Origin: Alentia gelatinosa
Taxonomy: Eukaryota; Annelida; Polychaeta; Phyllodocida; Polynoidae
Assembly (NCBI GenBank): GCA_950022655.1
Contig: OX465584.1
Span: 60,700,841-60,764,840, forward strand
DNA: 64,000 nt
Direction: 5' to 3'
Position numbers and translations under genes: made by a program. The notes below the pieces were generated by a model, which had not been told where the DNA came from, made no database searches, and saw only the letters and a list, made by a program, of their open reading frames with translations. Of the stretch, positions 54,075 through 64,000 are shown piece after piece (position 1 is the first letter of the stretch; each line of letters opens with the position of its first letter).

Positions 54075-54490
54075 CACTGCACGAAAACCACCGTTTTATT
54101 CATATATACGCCATCACAGAAGTGCATGTATTGGCTGAATATTGACTTGTATTCATTTATATATGCCCAGGCCTTATATAAGACAGACGCGTCTTGGCTG
54201 TATTTCACACCCAGCGTATATGAGAGAAAATACCCTCTGCCCCCGCCCCCTCCTGCCCCTTGGTGTTAGTAGAAGAACAGGTGTCCTCAGTAGGAAGCCC
54301 TCCCCCCCCCCCCACCCCCCACCACCTCCCCCCGCCCGCTCTCAGTGAAGCCTTGTTCACAGGACGTTTATATATACGCCCACAGATGAGGTGTATACAC
54401 ATGGGGATTAAGACGACCTTGTAGACGCAAAATACCTACTCATATACGCCCGGCACATTCATATGTAAAATGATGGTTTTCGTGCAGTGA
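54075..54490. mobile_element. 'ctgcacgaaaaccaccgtttt' TIR element (~415 bp)
   Basis: Ends cactgcacgaaaaccaccgt and gatggttttcgtgcagtg are inverted copies. The interior matches 40,388-40,864 in the opposite orientation ('atgcacttgcgtgatgg'-type region, 'acgcgtcttggctgtatttc') but lacks the nested hairpin. It contains C-rich runs at 54,301-54,345. Confidence 0.85.
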
Positions 54491-55885
54491 TCTCATTGTA
54501 GCATGTCACATTGGCCAGTGTGATGACATTACGTCAAGATCCATAGCAATATGTATTCTACATGATATTTACAGTTTCACTTATTGTATAGTTTTACATG
54601 GGTTTGAAGAATATTTTCGCATTATATCATTAAAAAAAGATTGTTAGAATTCTGAAAATGGTGCCCCAGCACCAAAGCATAGCGAAATGGTTTAAATGAA
54701 GTGCGTTATTTAAAAAGTTGAACCAGAAGTTGTGGCAACATCTGAAAGCTGCAAAACCTCAGGAATCTTCATCTTTGGATATCTTTTTACATATGATATA
54801 TTCTCAGAAAACACGTTTCTCACATCATAAGTTATAAGGCTTCATAGATATCTTTCTGAAAACTAATGCTGTTACCATCATTAAAAAGTTTTTAGATAAT
54901 GGGTAGTTGTTTACTGAGTCCACATAAATTGTGAATACGTAAGAACTACATTACTTTGAAATGAAGCAAATTTATCAGGAAAAAAAGACAACAATATAAG
55001 TTGTAATTGTGGGACCATCTGGTTTTTATATGGCGGTGTACCAGGATTTTATGCTAGAGATTGACTTTAACCAATTGGGCCAACCAGTTGGATTTGAAAA
55101 TTAGCCAAGTTGGATGCTTTTATGGTATTTTGTAGGTTTGTGAATCTCTACGATGTTGACAATGTCTTCCACTACTGTTATATCTCGATTGCCTAACGGT
55201 ATATTTATCTGGGGGTTTTAATATGCTATGATTCTCTATTTATTGTAGGCAGCTCTGTAAGTATGAAGTAAATCTTAAAAAAACGTTATTACACCATACA
55301 CTGTTAAAACATTATGTCGAAAATGTTCTAAAAATAAAGTAACGACTCAACCTGTAAAATCTTTAAAACATTAGTTGACAATGGTTTGTTGAATGATTTA
55401 TTTGGGGATTATGCTTTATTAATTCAGGTCCCTAAATTTGTTATTTATATATGGAAGGTGAAACTCCGATGTAAATCCCCAATGTTGGGAGACTCACTCA
55501 TACCAGCTAACCGCTGACGATTGTCCCAATGAAGATAAAGAATTTAAAAAAAAAGAAAAAAAAGAAGAAATTTGACCCTTCACCCGCCATCACCGATTCT
55601 GGTCTTGATAGGCCTTACGATTGACTTCTTGACTGGAATAAAATTTCATCGGGAGGTCGGGCAAAATCATGCCAGTGGACCATGTTTCTACAATTGACTC
55701 TATGATAGCCCACGATTAGATACTGATAGGCTATGATTGGAAATGCCAATCGTATGTCTCCCGCTAAGATCCAACATGTTGGATTTGTTCGTAGCCAATT
55801 ATAGCCTATTGTAGTCTATCGGTAGCTAATCATAGCCATGGAGCATGATTCAGCAATTGGATCACGACAGATCTCTATGATTGAA
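54491..55885. other. AT-rich stretch without recognised gene
   Basis: Nothing convincing. 55,580-55,860 has the phrases 'atgatagcccacgatt', 'gataggcctta' and 'tagcctattgtagtctatcg' in both orientations, probably a decayed hairpin element. Confidence 0.45.
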
Positions 55886-55889
55886 GGCC

Positions 55890-56207
55890 TCTAATGCCCC
55901 AAATGCGTAAAATTTGGCGTTTCTTCTACGTATTTGAATTGGTGGGGACCACGTATTAGCTACGGATTTGGAACGTATCTGTTTGCGTTTCTTTAACGTT
56001 TTAGTACGCTTCTCAACGTTCATCAACGTTTCTTTACGCTTTTGTACGCATTGTGGCGTTTTCCGGCGCATTCCGACTTTCTTTTACGTATCTCCGCGTT
56101 TTGCGGCGTTTTACAACGCATTTTTAGATTTCAAAATGCGTAGAAGAACGTAGAGGTGCGTACACGAGAAAACGGCGTTTTTTACGCCAGTGTGACTGGG
56201 GCATTAC
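55890..56207. mobile_element. MITE with TAATGCCCCA ends and reiterated ACGTTT interior
   Basis: taatgccccaaatgcgtaaa at the left and ttacgccagtgtgactgggg + catta at the right share the inverted TAATGCCCCA. The interior is full of short 'acgtttc', 'acgcttt', 'gcgtttt' and 'gcgcattc' words on one strand. Non-coding. Confidence 0.7.
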
Positions 56208-56298
56208 AAATACCCCCAATAGACTACGATTTTGCCATTTACAATTGTAGCCCATCAGGAGCGCTATCGTAGACCCTGGCGTTGATGGGTGCAAGGCC

Positions 56299-56843
56299 TT
56301 AAGCGGGGCGTCCACCAATCACAACAAGGCTATGACAATGAGTTCCCGACAAGGTCCACGATTGGCCTACAATAGGAGGCCTTGTTATGGTTGGTGGACC
56401 CCAGTTCCTGACAAGAGTCTATGACAAGGCCATGACAAGACCACGATTGGAAGCTTGTCGGGAGCCTTCCCACAAGGCTACAACAACATCAAATGTGTTC
56501 GAATTTTCCCACAACTGGACCCTTGTTGTGGAGTGTCATGGTGTGTCGGGAGCATGTCGCAGAAGTCTATGATAGGAAATTTTGGTGGAGTGTGCACTTC
56601 CAAACACACCCTGACAAAGCTGTCATAAAGCGTGGTAAAAAAGATGTTGCGTGGGTTAGGCCGTCTCCGCGTTCCCGGTGGGGTGTGGGGGACCGATGCT
56701 AGCGTAGCAAAATTAAAATTTTTTTTTTTTTTTTTTGCTGTCATAAAGCCCCCCTTTTTACAACAAGGTTGCAACAAGCGCAGATTGGAACTTTCTTGTC
56801 GGTGCTTGTCGTAGCTTTGTTGTGGTTGGTGGACGCCCGCTTT
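56299..56843. mobile_element. TIR element 'gcggggcgtccaccaatcac'
   Basis: aagcggggcgtccaccaatc / ggttggtggacgcccgctt terminal repeats, with 'acaacaaggctatgacaa' and 'cgtagctttgttgt' continuing the inversion. A poly-T run lies at about 56,718-56,737. Internal 'gacaaggccatgacaagacc' repeats. A fragment of the same element is at 51,074. Confidence 0.75.
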
Positions 56844-56849
56844 TACTGT

Positions 56850-57770
56850 CTGCAGAGTTTCCTTTTAACTTTAGCCTTTCACTAAATTCTATCCCACATT
56901 TCAATTATCATATATGGAAACAGGATTAGGGTGACTGAATGAAATCTGTTCCATGTTCCTTATGTGCGAACATAGTTACCGAGTTTGAAGATCGAGGCGG
57001 GTTTAAACACATGATAGATAAACCAAATTGCTCATGCCACTCTCCCCTTACTTACATATCAAGGGGGTGTTCCACCAGACAGGCCAACTGCCAACTCCAC
57101 CGGACGTCTTCCAAACATCCTTATATGTACGCGTAGAGTTCTAGTGGCATATGTGAGAGAACACCACCACTTTCATATCCATATTCTCTTGTGTAATCGA
57201 GTTAACACTTTACTATATACCTACTGCCGTAAGTGACGTAATTACTACACGCTGCTCCCCATGATGTACTGCACATCTGTGCAGTATATCAGGGTTCATT
57301 TCACGGTCGTAACGGATATGATTACGACGTCGATATTTAAAAATGGCCGACGGTGTCTACGCTTCGACATCGGTAACGTTAACGTTAGAGTACATAAAGA
57401 AGAAATACTGAAATACTGTGAAATCAAAAATAGATGAATGAATTACAGAAAAACTTCGAAGTACAGTAATAAAAACCTGAATAAACATGGTAACGACCTT
57501 AAAAACAGGAGAGAACAACTGCTATGTTTTTTTCCCGACGGTTTCGCGCCGGTTTCCCCCCGGTTTCCAAGCAACAACAAGTGTTGCTATGCAGGTTGCT
57601 ATGTGTGTTGCTATGCGATAACGTCACATCCGCATTCCACGGACAAAGCGACAGCGTTCAATGGGACTGAAAATGGCTCTTACAACTTAATAAAGGTAAC
57701 TATATGAATGTTTTGGAGGCATATAGTAAAGATAAAACGTTGTGCCTGTCAGGAACATCGTTTTATTACT
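56850..57770. other. Stretch without recognised gene
   Basis: 57,210-57,310 resembles 23,670-23,780 ('atacctactgccgta', 'actgcacatctgtgcagtat'). Short open frames without splice or motif support. Confidence 0.45.
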
Positions 57771-57774
57771 TTAC

Positions 57775-58125
57775 TATATACCCATGCCGTATATATATAC
57801 TGTAAATATGCACTGTTTCGGCATATGACGTAAAAATACTGTACTGACCACTGGTCCGTACACCAAAAAACGGACTACCTACCCATATACATTTATTAAA
57901 ATTTTGGTTGTTAAGAAAAATTAAATTGATTCTTTTTTGAATTTCGGGTATTTAGTAAATATATAACGTCCAACCATGCTTGTACAAGTCCCAGAACTCG
58001 ATGTTAATTTACTGTTTGCACGGAACTTGGCGTAAACACCTCGATCCGTACAAACTGTAAATAAGCATCTCGTTCTGTGACTTGTACAGCATGGTCAGGA
58101 CGTTCTATATAATTACTGTCACAGT
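57775..58125. repeat. Hairpin element of the 'cttgtacaag' family
   Basis: Near copy of 24,780-25,130 ('catatgacgtaaaaatactg', 'aacgtccaaccatgcttgta', 'acagcatggtcaggacgttc'). Confidence 0.82.
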
Positions 58126-58483
58126 AACCAATACATGTATGAGGGTTCAGAGGGGGACACGGAAACCCTGTGTCCATGATTCTAATGTAAAACCGGCAAG
58201 AAGGCTATTGCAAAGTGCGTTCCTGTGGTGGTTGATATTTTTTTAATTTATATCAAATGTGGCCATATTGCAAAATTTTCGCAAAATTAATCAGTGAAAA
58301 TATCAAATGCTTTGCTGTTTCCGTTCACCGATCGGGTATCAGTGCACTAAAAAAGTCGATTGGTTGGTCCCGACTGCAGATAGATGGTAAATGATCGGAC
58401 GATGGAAAATAACTTAGATAAATTCAATAAATCGGTGCCGTTTTCTAATGGAAAATAGAAAATGGCTTTATCTCACCAGATAT

Positions 58484-58860
58484 GTCCTCTCTAACAAACC
58501 AACACATAATTATAAAGGGAAACCAGAGTTGCATTTTGCTATCTTTCTTTAGATGACCTCTTTCGCAAAACAACACATAACTATAAATGGAAACCAGATA
58601 TATGTTTCGCTATCTCGCCTTAGATGACCTCTTTCACAAACAAACACATAATTATAAATGGAAACCAAAGATGCATTTCGCTATCTCTCTTTAGATGACC
58701 ACGTTCACAAACCAACACATAATTATAAATGGAAACCCAAAATGCGTTTTGCTTTCTCTCCTTAGATGTCCTCCCTCACAAACCAACAGATAATTATAAA
58801 GGGCAACCAGAGTTGCATTTCGCTATCTCTCCTTAGATGACCTCTCTCAGAAACAGCTAA
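58484..58860 (+). repeat. ~74-bp tandem repeat, 5 copies
   Basis: Units of 'acaaaccaacacataattat' + 'aaatggaaaccagagttgca' + 'tttcgctatctctccttaga' + 'tgacctctctc' repeat about every 74 bases with roughly 10% divergence. Confidence 0.9.
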
Positions 58861-59600
58861 TTTTCCTGCCACTTCAAGCCACGACCCTTGAATGACCTTG
58901 CCACATGGCAGTGACTCTTCCCTGCGTTGTTGTACCTTCCCATGCCACACATTTCACCGCGTATGACATCCATCCTGTCCGCTTTCCCCCATACCTCCAT
59001 TAGCCATGGCGTAGCTTCTGCTTTCGCGAGGCAATCTAGCGTTGCTCCGCTCGCAGCGCCCTCTCTGAGCATTAGTCGGCGGACAGCATCTGTCACACGA
59101 GGCTATCAGTTAAGTGTTGACCACGTAAATCAGTTCGCCTCCCCGCCGCTAGGGTCCCGCCGCCGTGACAGCGCTGGTGCCTGTGTGCACAGTAAATCAC
59201 GCGGGGAACTAGCATCTTGGCGAGCCTTGTGGTCGTAGAAGCGTCGTAGAATACGACGGGCAATTCCCCGCTCCCCCGGAGGTGGTATACGGAAAGAGCA
59301 ATAATTGCCCGAGTCAGAGATTTGTGTGTGCAGGCAAGGACAATCCCTGGCCCCCCGAGAATTTGCATCAATTATCGCTCAGCACCAACTATCGACAACA
59401 CATATATTCCCTCCGAGTAGGTTGGTTTCATGCAAAAAAAGATACTGGACATCATCACTTCTTAAGGGGGTATTACAGGGAGCCAAAGTAAACCCGCTGA
59501 AACCACAGATATCTCTTTACAAAACATCATTTCTGGATATAGGCGCTCAGTGCTTTGACTATAGACCCTATTGAGGTATCCCATAATTCAGTCTGTTCAC
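58861..59600. other. GC-richer stretch with overlapping open frames, unassigned
   Basis: 59,000-59,280 is noticeably more GC-rich than its surroundings and has open frames of 79-103 codons on both strands (minus 58,857-59,096 and 59,093-59,371; plus 58,927-59,238). None shows a known motif or good splice context. It could be an exon, a small CpG-rich regulatory region or a repeat; I cannot decide. Confidence 0.35.
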
Positions 59601-59610
59601 AAGTTCCGGT

Positions 59611-60705
59611 TCCACTGGACCGACGGTAGCCGATTCCGTAGCCAGACAATCGTCAATTATTATCGGATGCCCAAGAATTTCTCAAATCTTTGAAAATGGT
59701 CATTTATGAAACTATTAATATCAGAATTAAATAAACTACAATACGTGAGCTTCCTCTTAAGGACCCAGGAACAATTGATCGGGTGAGAAATCAGCCTGGT
59801 GGATTCACCCTTTAGTGGTAGTAAATGTATCTATTGGCAGTCCCGTATTGTCGTAATAAGGAAACTGATCGCTCTTCTCCTAGTTGCATCCAACTCCCCT
59901 GGGGGTAGAAAAACTTCTAGAGTTACTTCCCACACACACACACACACACCATCCTCCATACTAGATTGAACGGTAATTATCAACTTACTCCATCTCTCCC
60001 CCTTTATCCTGACCAGCCATCTTCCTAGATCCTGATGATAAAAGCCAACCTTCATGATTCCCCATTGCGTGCCATCATAACTCAATGTGTTATCTGTGAC
60101 GAGGGTGTGATATAGTTATCATCCTCTGAGACACTCCAGCCTCCATTAAGGGGGTGTTCCACTGGACCGATGGTAGCCGATTCCGTAGCCAGACAATCGT
60201 CAATTATTATCGGATGCCCAAGAATTTCTCAAATCTTTGAAAATGGTCATTTATGAAACTATTAATATCAGAATTAAATAAACTACAATACGTGAGCTTC
60301 CTCTTAAGGACCCAGGAACAATTGATCGGGTGAGAAATCAGCCTGGTGGATTCACCCTTTAGTGGTAGTAAATGTATCTATTGGCAGTCCCGTATTGTCG
60401 TAATAAGGAAACTGATCGCTCTTCTCCTAGTTGCATCCAACTCCCCTGGGGGTAGAAAAACTTCTAGAGTTACTTCCCACACACACACACACACACACAC
60501 CCACCATCCTCCATACTAGATTGAACGGTAATTATCAACTTACTCCATCTCTCCCCCTTTATCCTGACCAACCATCTTCCTAGATCCTGACGATAAAAGC
60601 CAACCTTCATGATTCCCCATTGCCTGCCATCATAACTCAATGTGTTATCTGTGACGAGGGTGTGATATAGTTATCATCCTCTGAGACACTCCAGCCTCCA
60701 TTAGA
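59611..60705 (+). repeat. Recent tandem duplication (two ~547-bp units)
   Basis: Unit 1 is 59,611-60,157 and unit 2 60,158-60,705. Both run from tccactggaccga to tccagcctccatta and differ at only a handful of bases (e.g. gatgataaa versus gacgataaa) plus the (CA)n length. Confidence 0.93.
59930..59950. repeat. (CA)n microsatellite (unit 1); the counterpart at ~60,478-60,500 is longer
   Basis: Pure CA dinucleotides; the second unit's tract is about eight bases longer and ends in CCCACC. Confidence 0.9.
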
Positions 60706-61700
60706 AGGGTAATTAACTGGGCTAATGAGTGATGCAGAGGGTGCTGCCTCGGTACACGTGTCGGTGTATGTTACCTTCATTCTGACCTCCATACGCAGCC
60801 CCTAATGAGTACTCGTGTAGTAGATTCGTTATGGACGACTCCCAGTTGACTGCATTGGACATCATGGGAGACGATCAAGTAGGCGGCAAGATAATCCATC
60901 GTTAAAGGCAGAACCTACACTTTGTCACAGAAAGATTCTAACATGGAGACTTCTAAACATGGACAATAGAGATGTTATTGTGCACCTATGGCTGTATCAA
61001 CTGTGAGTTTCGTTCTAAATACCTGTACATAAATAAGGTCACTCAGATAGAAATCATGGTAATATTGTGTATGTACCTCACAGGGTTCAAAATCACATGA
61101 GATTCTTTTCCTTTTTAGAGGTAAATGTCGCTAAAAATCACAGGAGGAAGAACATGTCTTATGAATATTGACGAAGAATTTGTGCTTGAGTACACTATCT
61201 CAGCAGGATTTGTCTCAAAGAAAAACCCTGTTAGGTACATGAACCACATCCTGTGAATCCTGCTTTACCTTTTCTACATTTCCTTCTACCAATCTGCTCT
61301 GCGTTGCGTGTGGTCTACACCTGTGCCTTAAAATACTCCAAATACCAACCTCTGCTGTCAAAGTGGTAGTTGAGCCGTACCACCGTACTGTGCCGGTATG
61401 GCGCCATACCATCATACTTTGAAAACTCAATCTCGTAAAATATGTTAATAAATCGTAAATAATCAATATCCGAACACAAAAAGTAGACAAAAAATTGATA
61501 AATAATATTATGAGACAAATATTTGCAAAGAACATAATTTTCTAAGAGTTTGAATTTTATTTACGAAATTGCGGCTATGAATATTGCGGTACACATTCAT
61601 AGCAGAAAGTGACTTCCACCCGCCCAGGCGACTTTGTTTATCACTTCAACATCAACATATTTTGGTGAGTTTACATGTATTTAGAGGTGTATAGTACAAG
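60706..61700. other. Stretch without recognised gene
   Basis: No gene supported. A 24-codon open frame at 60,833-60,904 (MDDSQLTALDIMGDDQ) is the only protein-like string. 61,195-61,270 ('aggatttgtctcaa', 'cctgtgaatcctgct') recurs at 62,405-62,475. Confidence 0.4.
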
Positions 61701-61711
61701 TGAAACTTGTT

Positions 61712-61846
61712 AACTTGTTAACCTAATTGGCATGGCATATCGTACCTTGTTACTATCGGTAAAATTATCGCATTCGCTCTGCGAGCTCATGCTATAATTT
61801 TACCGATAGTAACGCAGTACGATAAGCCGTCCCAATTAGGTTATCT
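61712..61846. repeat. 135-bp hairpin
   Basis: aacctaattggcatggc / ccgtcccaattaggtt, atatcgtacctt / cagtacgat and gttactatcggtaaaattat / ataattttaccgatagtaac form arms around tcgcattcgctctgcgagc. Foldback element. Confidence 0.85.
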
Positions 61847-62478
61847 AGTTTCCCTGAACTACTGTTACATTTTCTTTTCTCCCTTATGTTCACTGCACCA
61901 TCTCGATCAGATTCGGATGTATCCCTTAAAGTGGGATTCACACGGTGGGACAAATGGACCTGAGACTGGTGTACTTCACACCTTTGCACCAGACGGTTAC
62001 TATTTCCAGCTGGGTACAAAGTTTCACAGATTGGGTTGTTCTACAGTCTCAGGGTAACATGGCGGATTCAATTCACATAGGAAGACCTAACAGGTACATA
62101 GTCTCACCCCTACACCCCTACACCGGGTACACAGGGTGCACAGGGTACACAGTCGCCGACTCAGGGTACTTCCCTGTGTGAATAGGTGTTATTTGGAACA
62201 ACTGAGACTCACAGATTGGGGGAGAATGTGTGAAATACATTTGTCTTACCAAAATGCCCCTCTAAATTTTAAACCTGTTTAGATTCAAAATCTTATGAGA
62301 TTTGTTCCTTGTTATGGGTGATTGTCGCCAACAATTGCAAGGGAAAAAGTTGTCTCAGCAAAATGGAACCCTGTCATTCACACGAGGAGATTGGGTTCCA
62401 GTACCGAATCTCAACAGGATTTGTCTCAGACAAACGGCCTGTGAGGTATGTGAATCTCACCTTGTGAATCCCGCTTAA
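61847..62478. other. Repeat-like stretch
   Basis: 'gggattcacacggtgggaca', 'tcacagattggg' (twice) and a local 'acaccgggtacacagggtgc' duplication near 62,110-62,150. No gene seen. Confidence 0.4.
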
Positions 62479-62946
62479 AGACAAATGCCGGTAGGTATCG
62501 CAATACCCTCTATATCTATACTCAGAACTAAAGTTTAAACAGGTGCTACCATCTGATTTCATGAAAATATTGCAGTTTTCCATAGACACCAATACTTAAG
62601 CACTTACCTTCTCCAGATGGCCTTCCCATAGAAGTTAGCATGGTGACGTAGTATTTGTCTAGCATTTCCCATTTGTATATGTTCCCAACTATCAGAATCC
62701 AGAATTATTTGAAGATAGCAATAGAACGTCAGAGTCATCTAGCCACGAAGTCAAAATATTGCCGTTTTCCATAGACACCAACAGTTAAGCACTTATCATT
62801 TCAGATAAAATCCCCATAGAAGTTAGCATGGTGACATGCCTTTTTCATTACATTTTCTATTTGCTGATATATGAAACTTATATCATACAGAGTTATTTGC
62901 GAAAATCAATAGAATTTGGAAATCACCCAAGTACCAGCATTTGTCT
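62479..62946. mobile_element. TTAA-type MITE, fifth copy (468 bp)
   Basis: TTAA at 62,475-62,478 precedes AGACAAATGC. The right end GCATTTGTCT is followed by TTAT, a one-base change of the target duplication. The body matches 23,840 and 32,396. Confidence 0.85.
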
Positions 62947-62950
62947 TTAT

Positions 62951-64000
62951 CAAACCCGGGAAATGTTGGCACCCTTGAGGCAGACATTGCGACATAGTGC
63001 TGCAGCAACGCGCTCGGTGGCCCTCACATGGTGCGAAAACAATATATTTATCAATACTTGCTCTTCAACTGGTTCTCCTCAAGCGACCGATCATCACATC
63101 TCCTATTAAGATATACCTCTGGAAAGCTGAGATTCAGGGCTTTCCTGTGGATATAAATATAGGAGTAATGGGGCAATATATTTTTGGAAATTTTGACTTT
63201 ATTTAAGAAGGTTTGGCCTGAGTCTATACCATGCTCAATACCCCCTGCTCTGTCAGACACAGTGTTTAGTTCAACCATTTGCTGAGTTCTTCTGTCACTA
63301 TAAGTGATTTTAGCCAATCACAGGACATATTGGGCTTCATTTTAGTGCTAGCACAAAATTTCTATGACCAGAACAACTTGATCAAGCACCAATTTGAATA
63401 AAAGAAAAGTTCTTTTCACAAAAATGAATGAATCAAACAAGTTTATGCCTAGGCCATTAGAAAGAGCATACCTAGAGGATTAATTCGATGTATGATATGC
63501 CATAGCTTGATAGATGTAAATGACCAGCATCTTGAAATAACTACACTGAAAAACTGAATTTATCAATTCTTTAAACCATCTGAAGACTTCAGGCTCAAGA
63601 TAAATTATGCAAATTAGCTGTCCAAATTCCTATTTACAAGTCAAAGATATGCTTTGCCTTGCATCACATGATCTAGATTAGAGAGAGTATTATTTGTGTG
63701 TTCTTTTGCAAATCTATGCATCATTATTACAGATTTCCCTATTAATATCCAAATTAACTATGCTGTCCTCAATATATATGAAAATAAATATCTCCATTGG
63801 ATTCAGCATGTGTGTACACATACCCCTGTATGCTAAATATTATGTCCCTATCATCAATATCTAGAGAGTTACTGTAATAAATCTGTTCAACTGTGCTCAT
63901 CATTATCTGGTGTCATGCCCTGTACTGTTTTCTATATACCTTCCTCAAATTCAATCTTAATCTGACTAGACTTTCTTCATTGATTCTTGAACTACTTGGC
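62951..64000. other. Window end, no recognised gene
   Basis: AT-rich DNA. I see no exon, RNA gene or repeat shared with the rest of the window. Confidence 0.5.

Noticed and set aside
60833..60904. Short frame MDDSQLTALDIMGDDQ as a first exon
   Set aside because: Only 24 codons, no convincing donor and no downstream partner exon in the window.

Overview
The window looks like nuclear DNA of an invertebrate animal. It is AT-rich and intron-rich, with GT/AG splice sites, Pol III tRNA genes, a tRNA-headed SINE, a LINE reverse-transcriptase scrap and a very dense load of hairpin-like non-autonomous DNA transposons. I cannot name the species. The C-terminal exon of an apparent AA15-type LPMO and the SINE type suggest a marine invertebrate such as a mollusc or an invertebrate deuterostome, but this is an inference.

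Layout. 1-3,240: transposon-derived sequence. 3,247-4,178 (+): last exon of a secreted-looking protein. It carries the tail of an apparent chitin-binding/LPMO domain, then an Asn/Gly/Ser linker with two six-cysteine modules. A 389-bp MITE has inserted right after its stop codon. 4,600-8,500: repeats. 8,684-10,945 (-): two intact tRNA-Pro genes (TGG and AGG) with a decayed tRNA-Pro copy between them. 11,000-18,600: repeats, including nested and tandemly duplicated MITEs.

18,664-53,206 (+): one large gene, which I assembled by eye from 15 coding exons over 34.5 kb. Every exon joins in frame to the next, giving 3,522 nt and 1,173 codons plus stop. The inferred protein has a Lys/Ser/Glu-rich N-terminus with a nuclear-localisation-like stretch, a tandemly duplicated 92-codon exon, an SPSB-like SPRY domain, an acidic spacer, two further SPRY-like modules and a C-terminus ending in CTIL, which fits a CaaX prenylation box. 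SPRY modules 2 and 3 are each built of four exons with the same intron-phase series, which suggests duplication of a four-exon cassette.

The introns of this gene hold the most unusual sequence. There is a 2.1-kb minisatellite of 49-bp units running into one splice acceptor. There is also an array of about 92-bp units that each repeat a full 3' splice site plus the first ~40 nt of the next exon. A 93-bp tandem repeat, a tandem 1.1-kb exon duplication with TTAGGG-like tracts, a truncated exon copy, and a TTAA-flanked MITE that appears to supply an exon's splice donor complete the set.

53,207-64,000: repeats again, including a 74-bp tandem array, a recent 547-bp tandem duplication and several foldback elements. 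I see no convincing gene there. The LPMO-like gene, the tRNA genes and the SPRY gene have no evident functional link.
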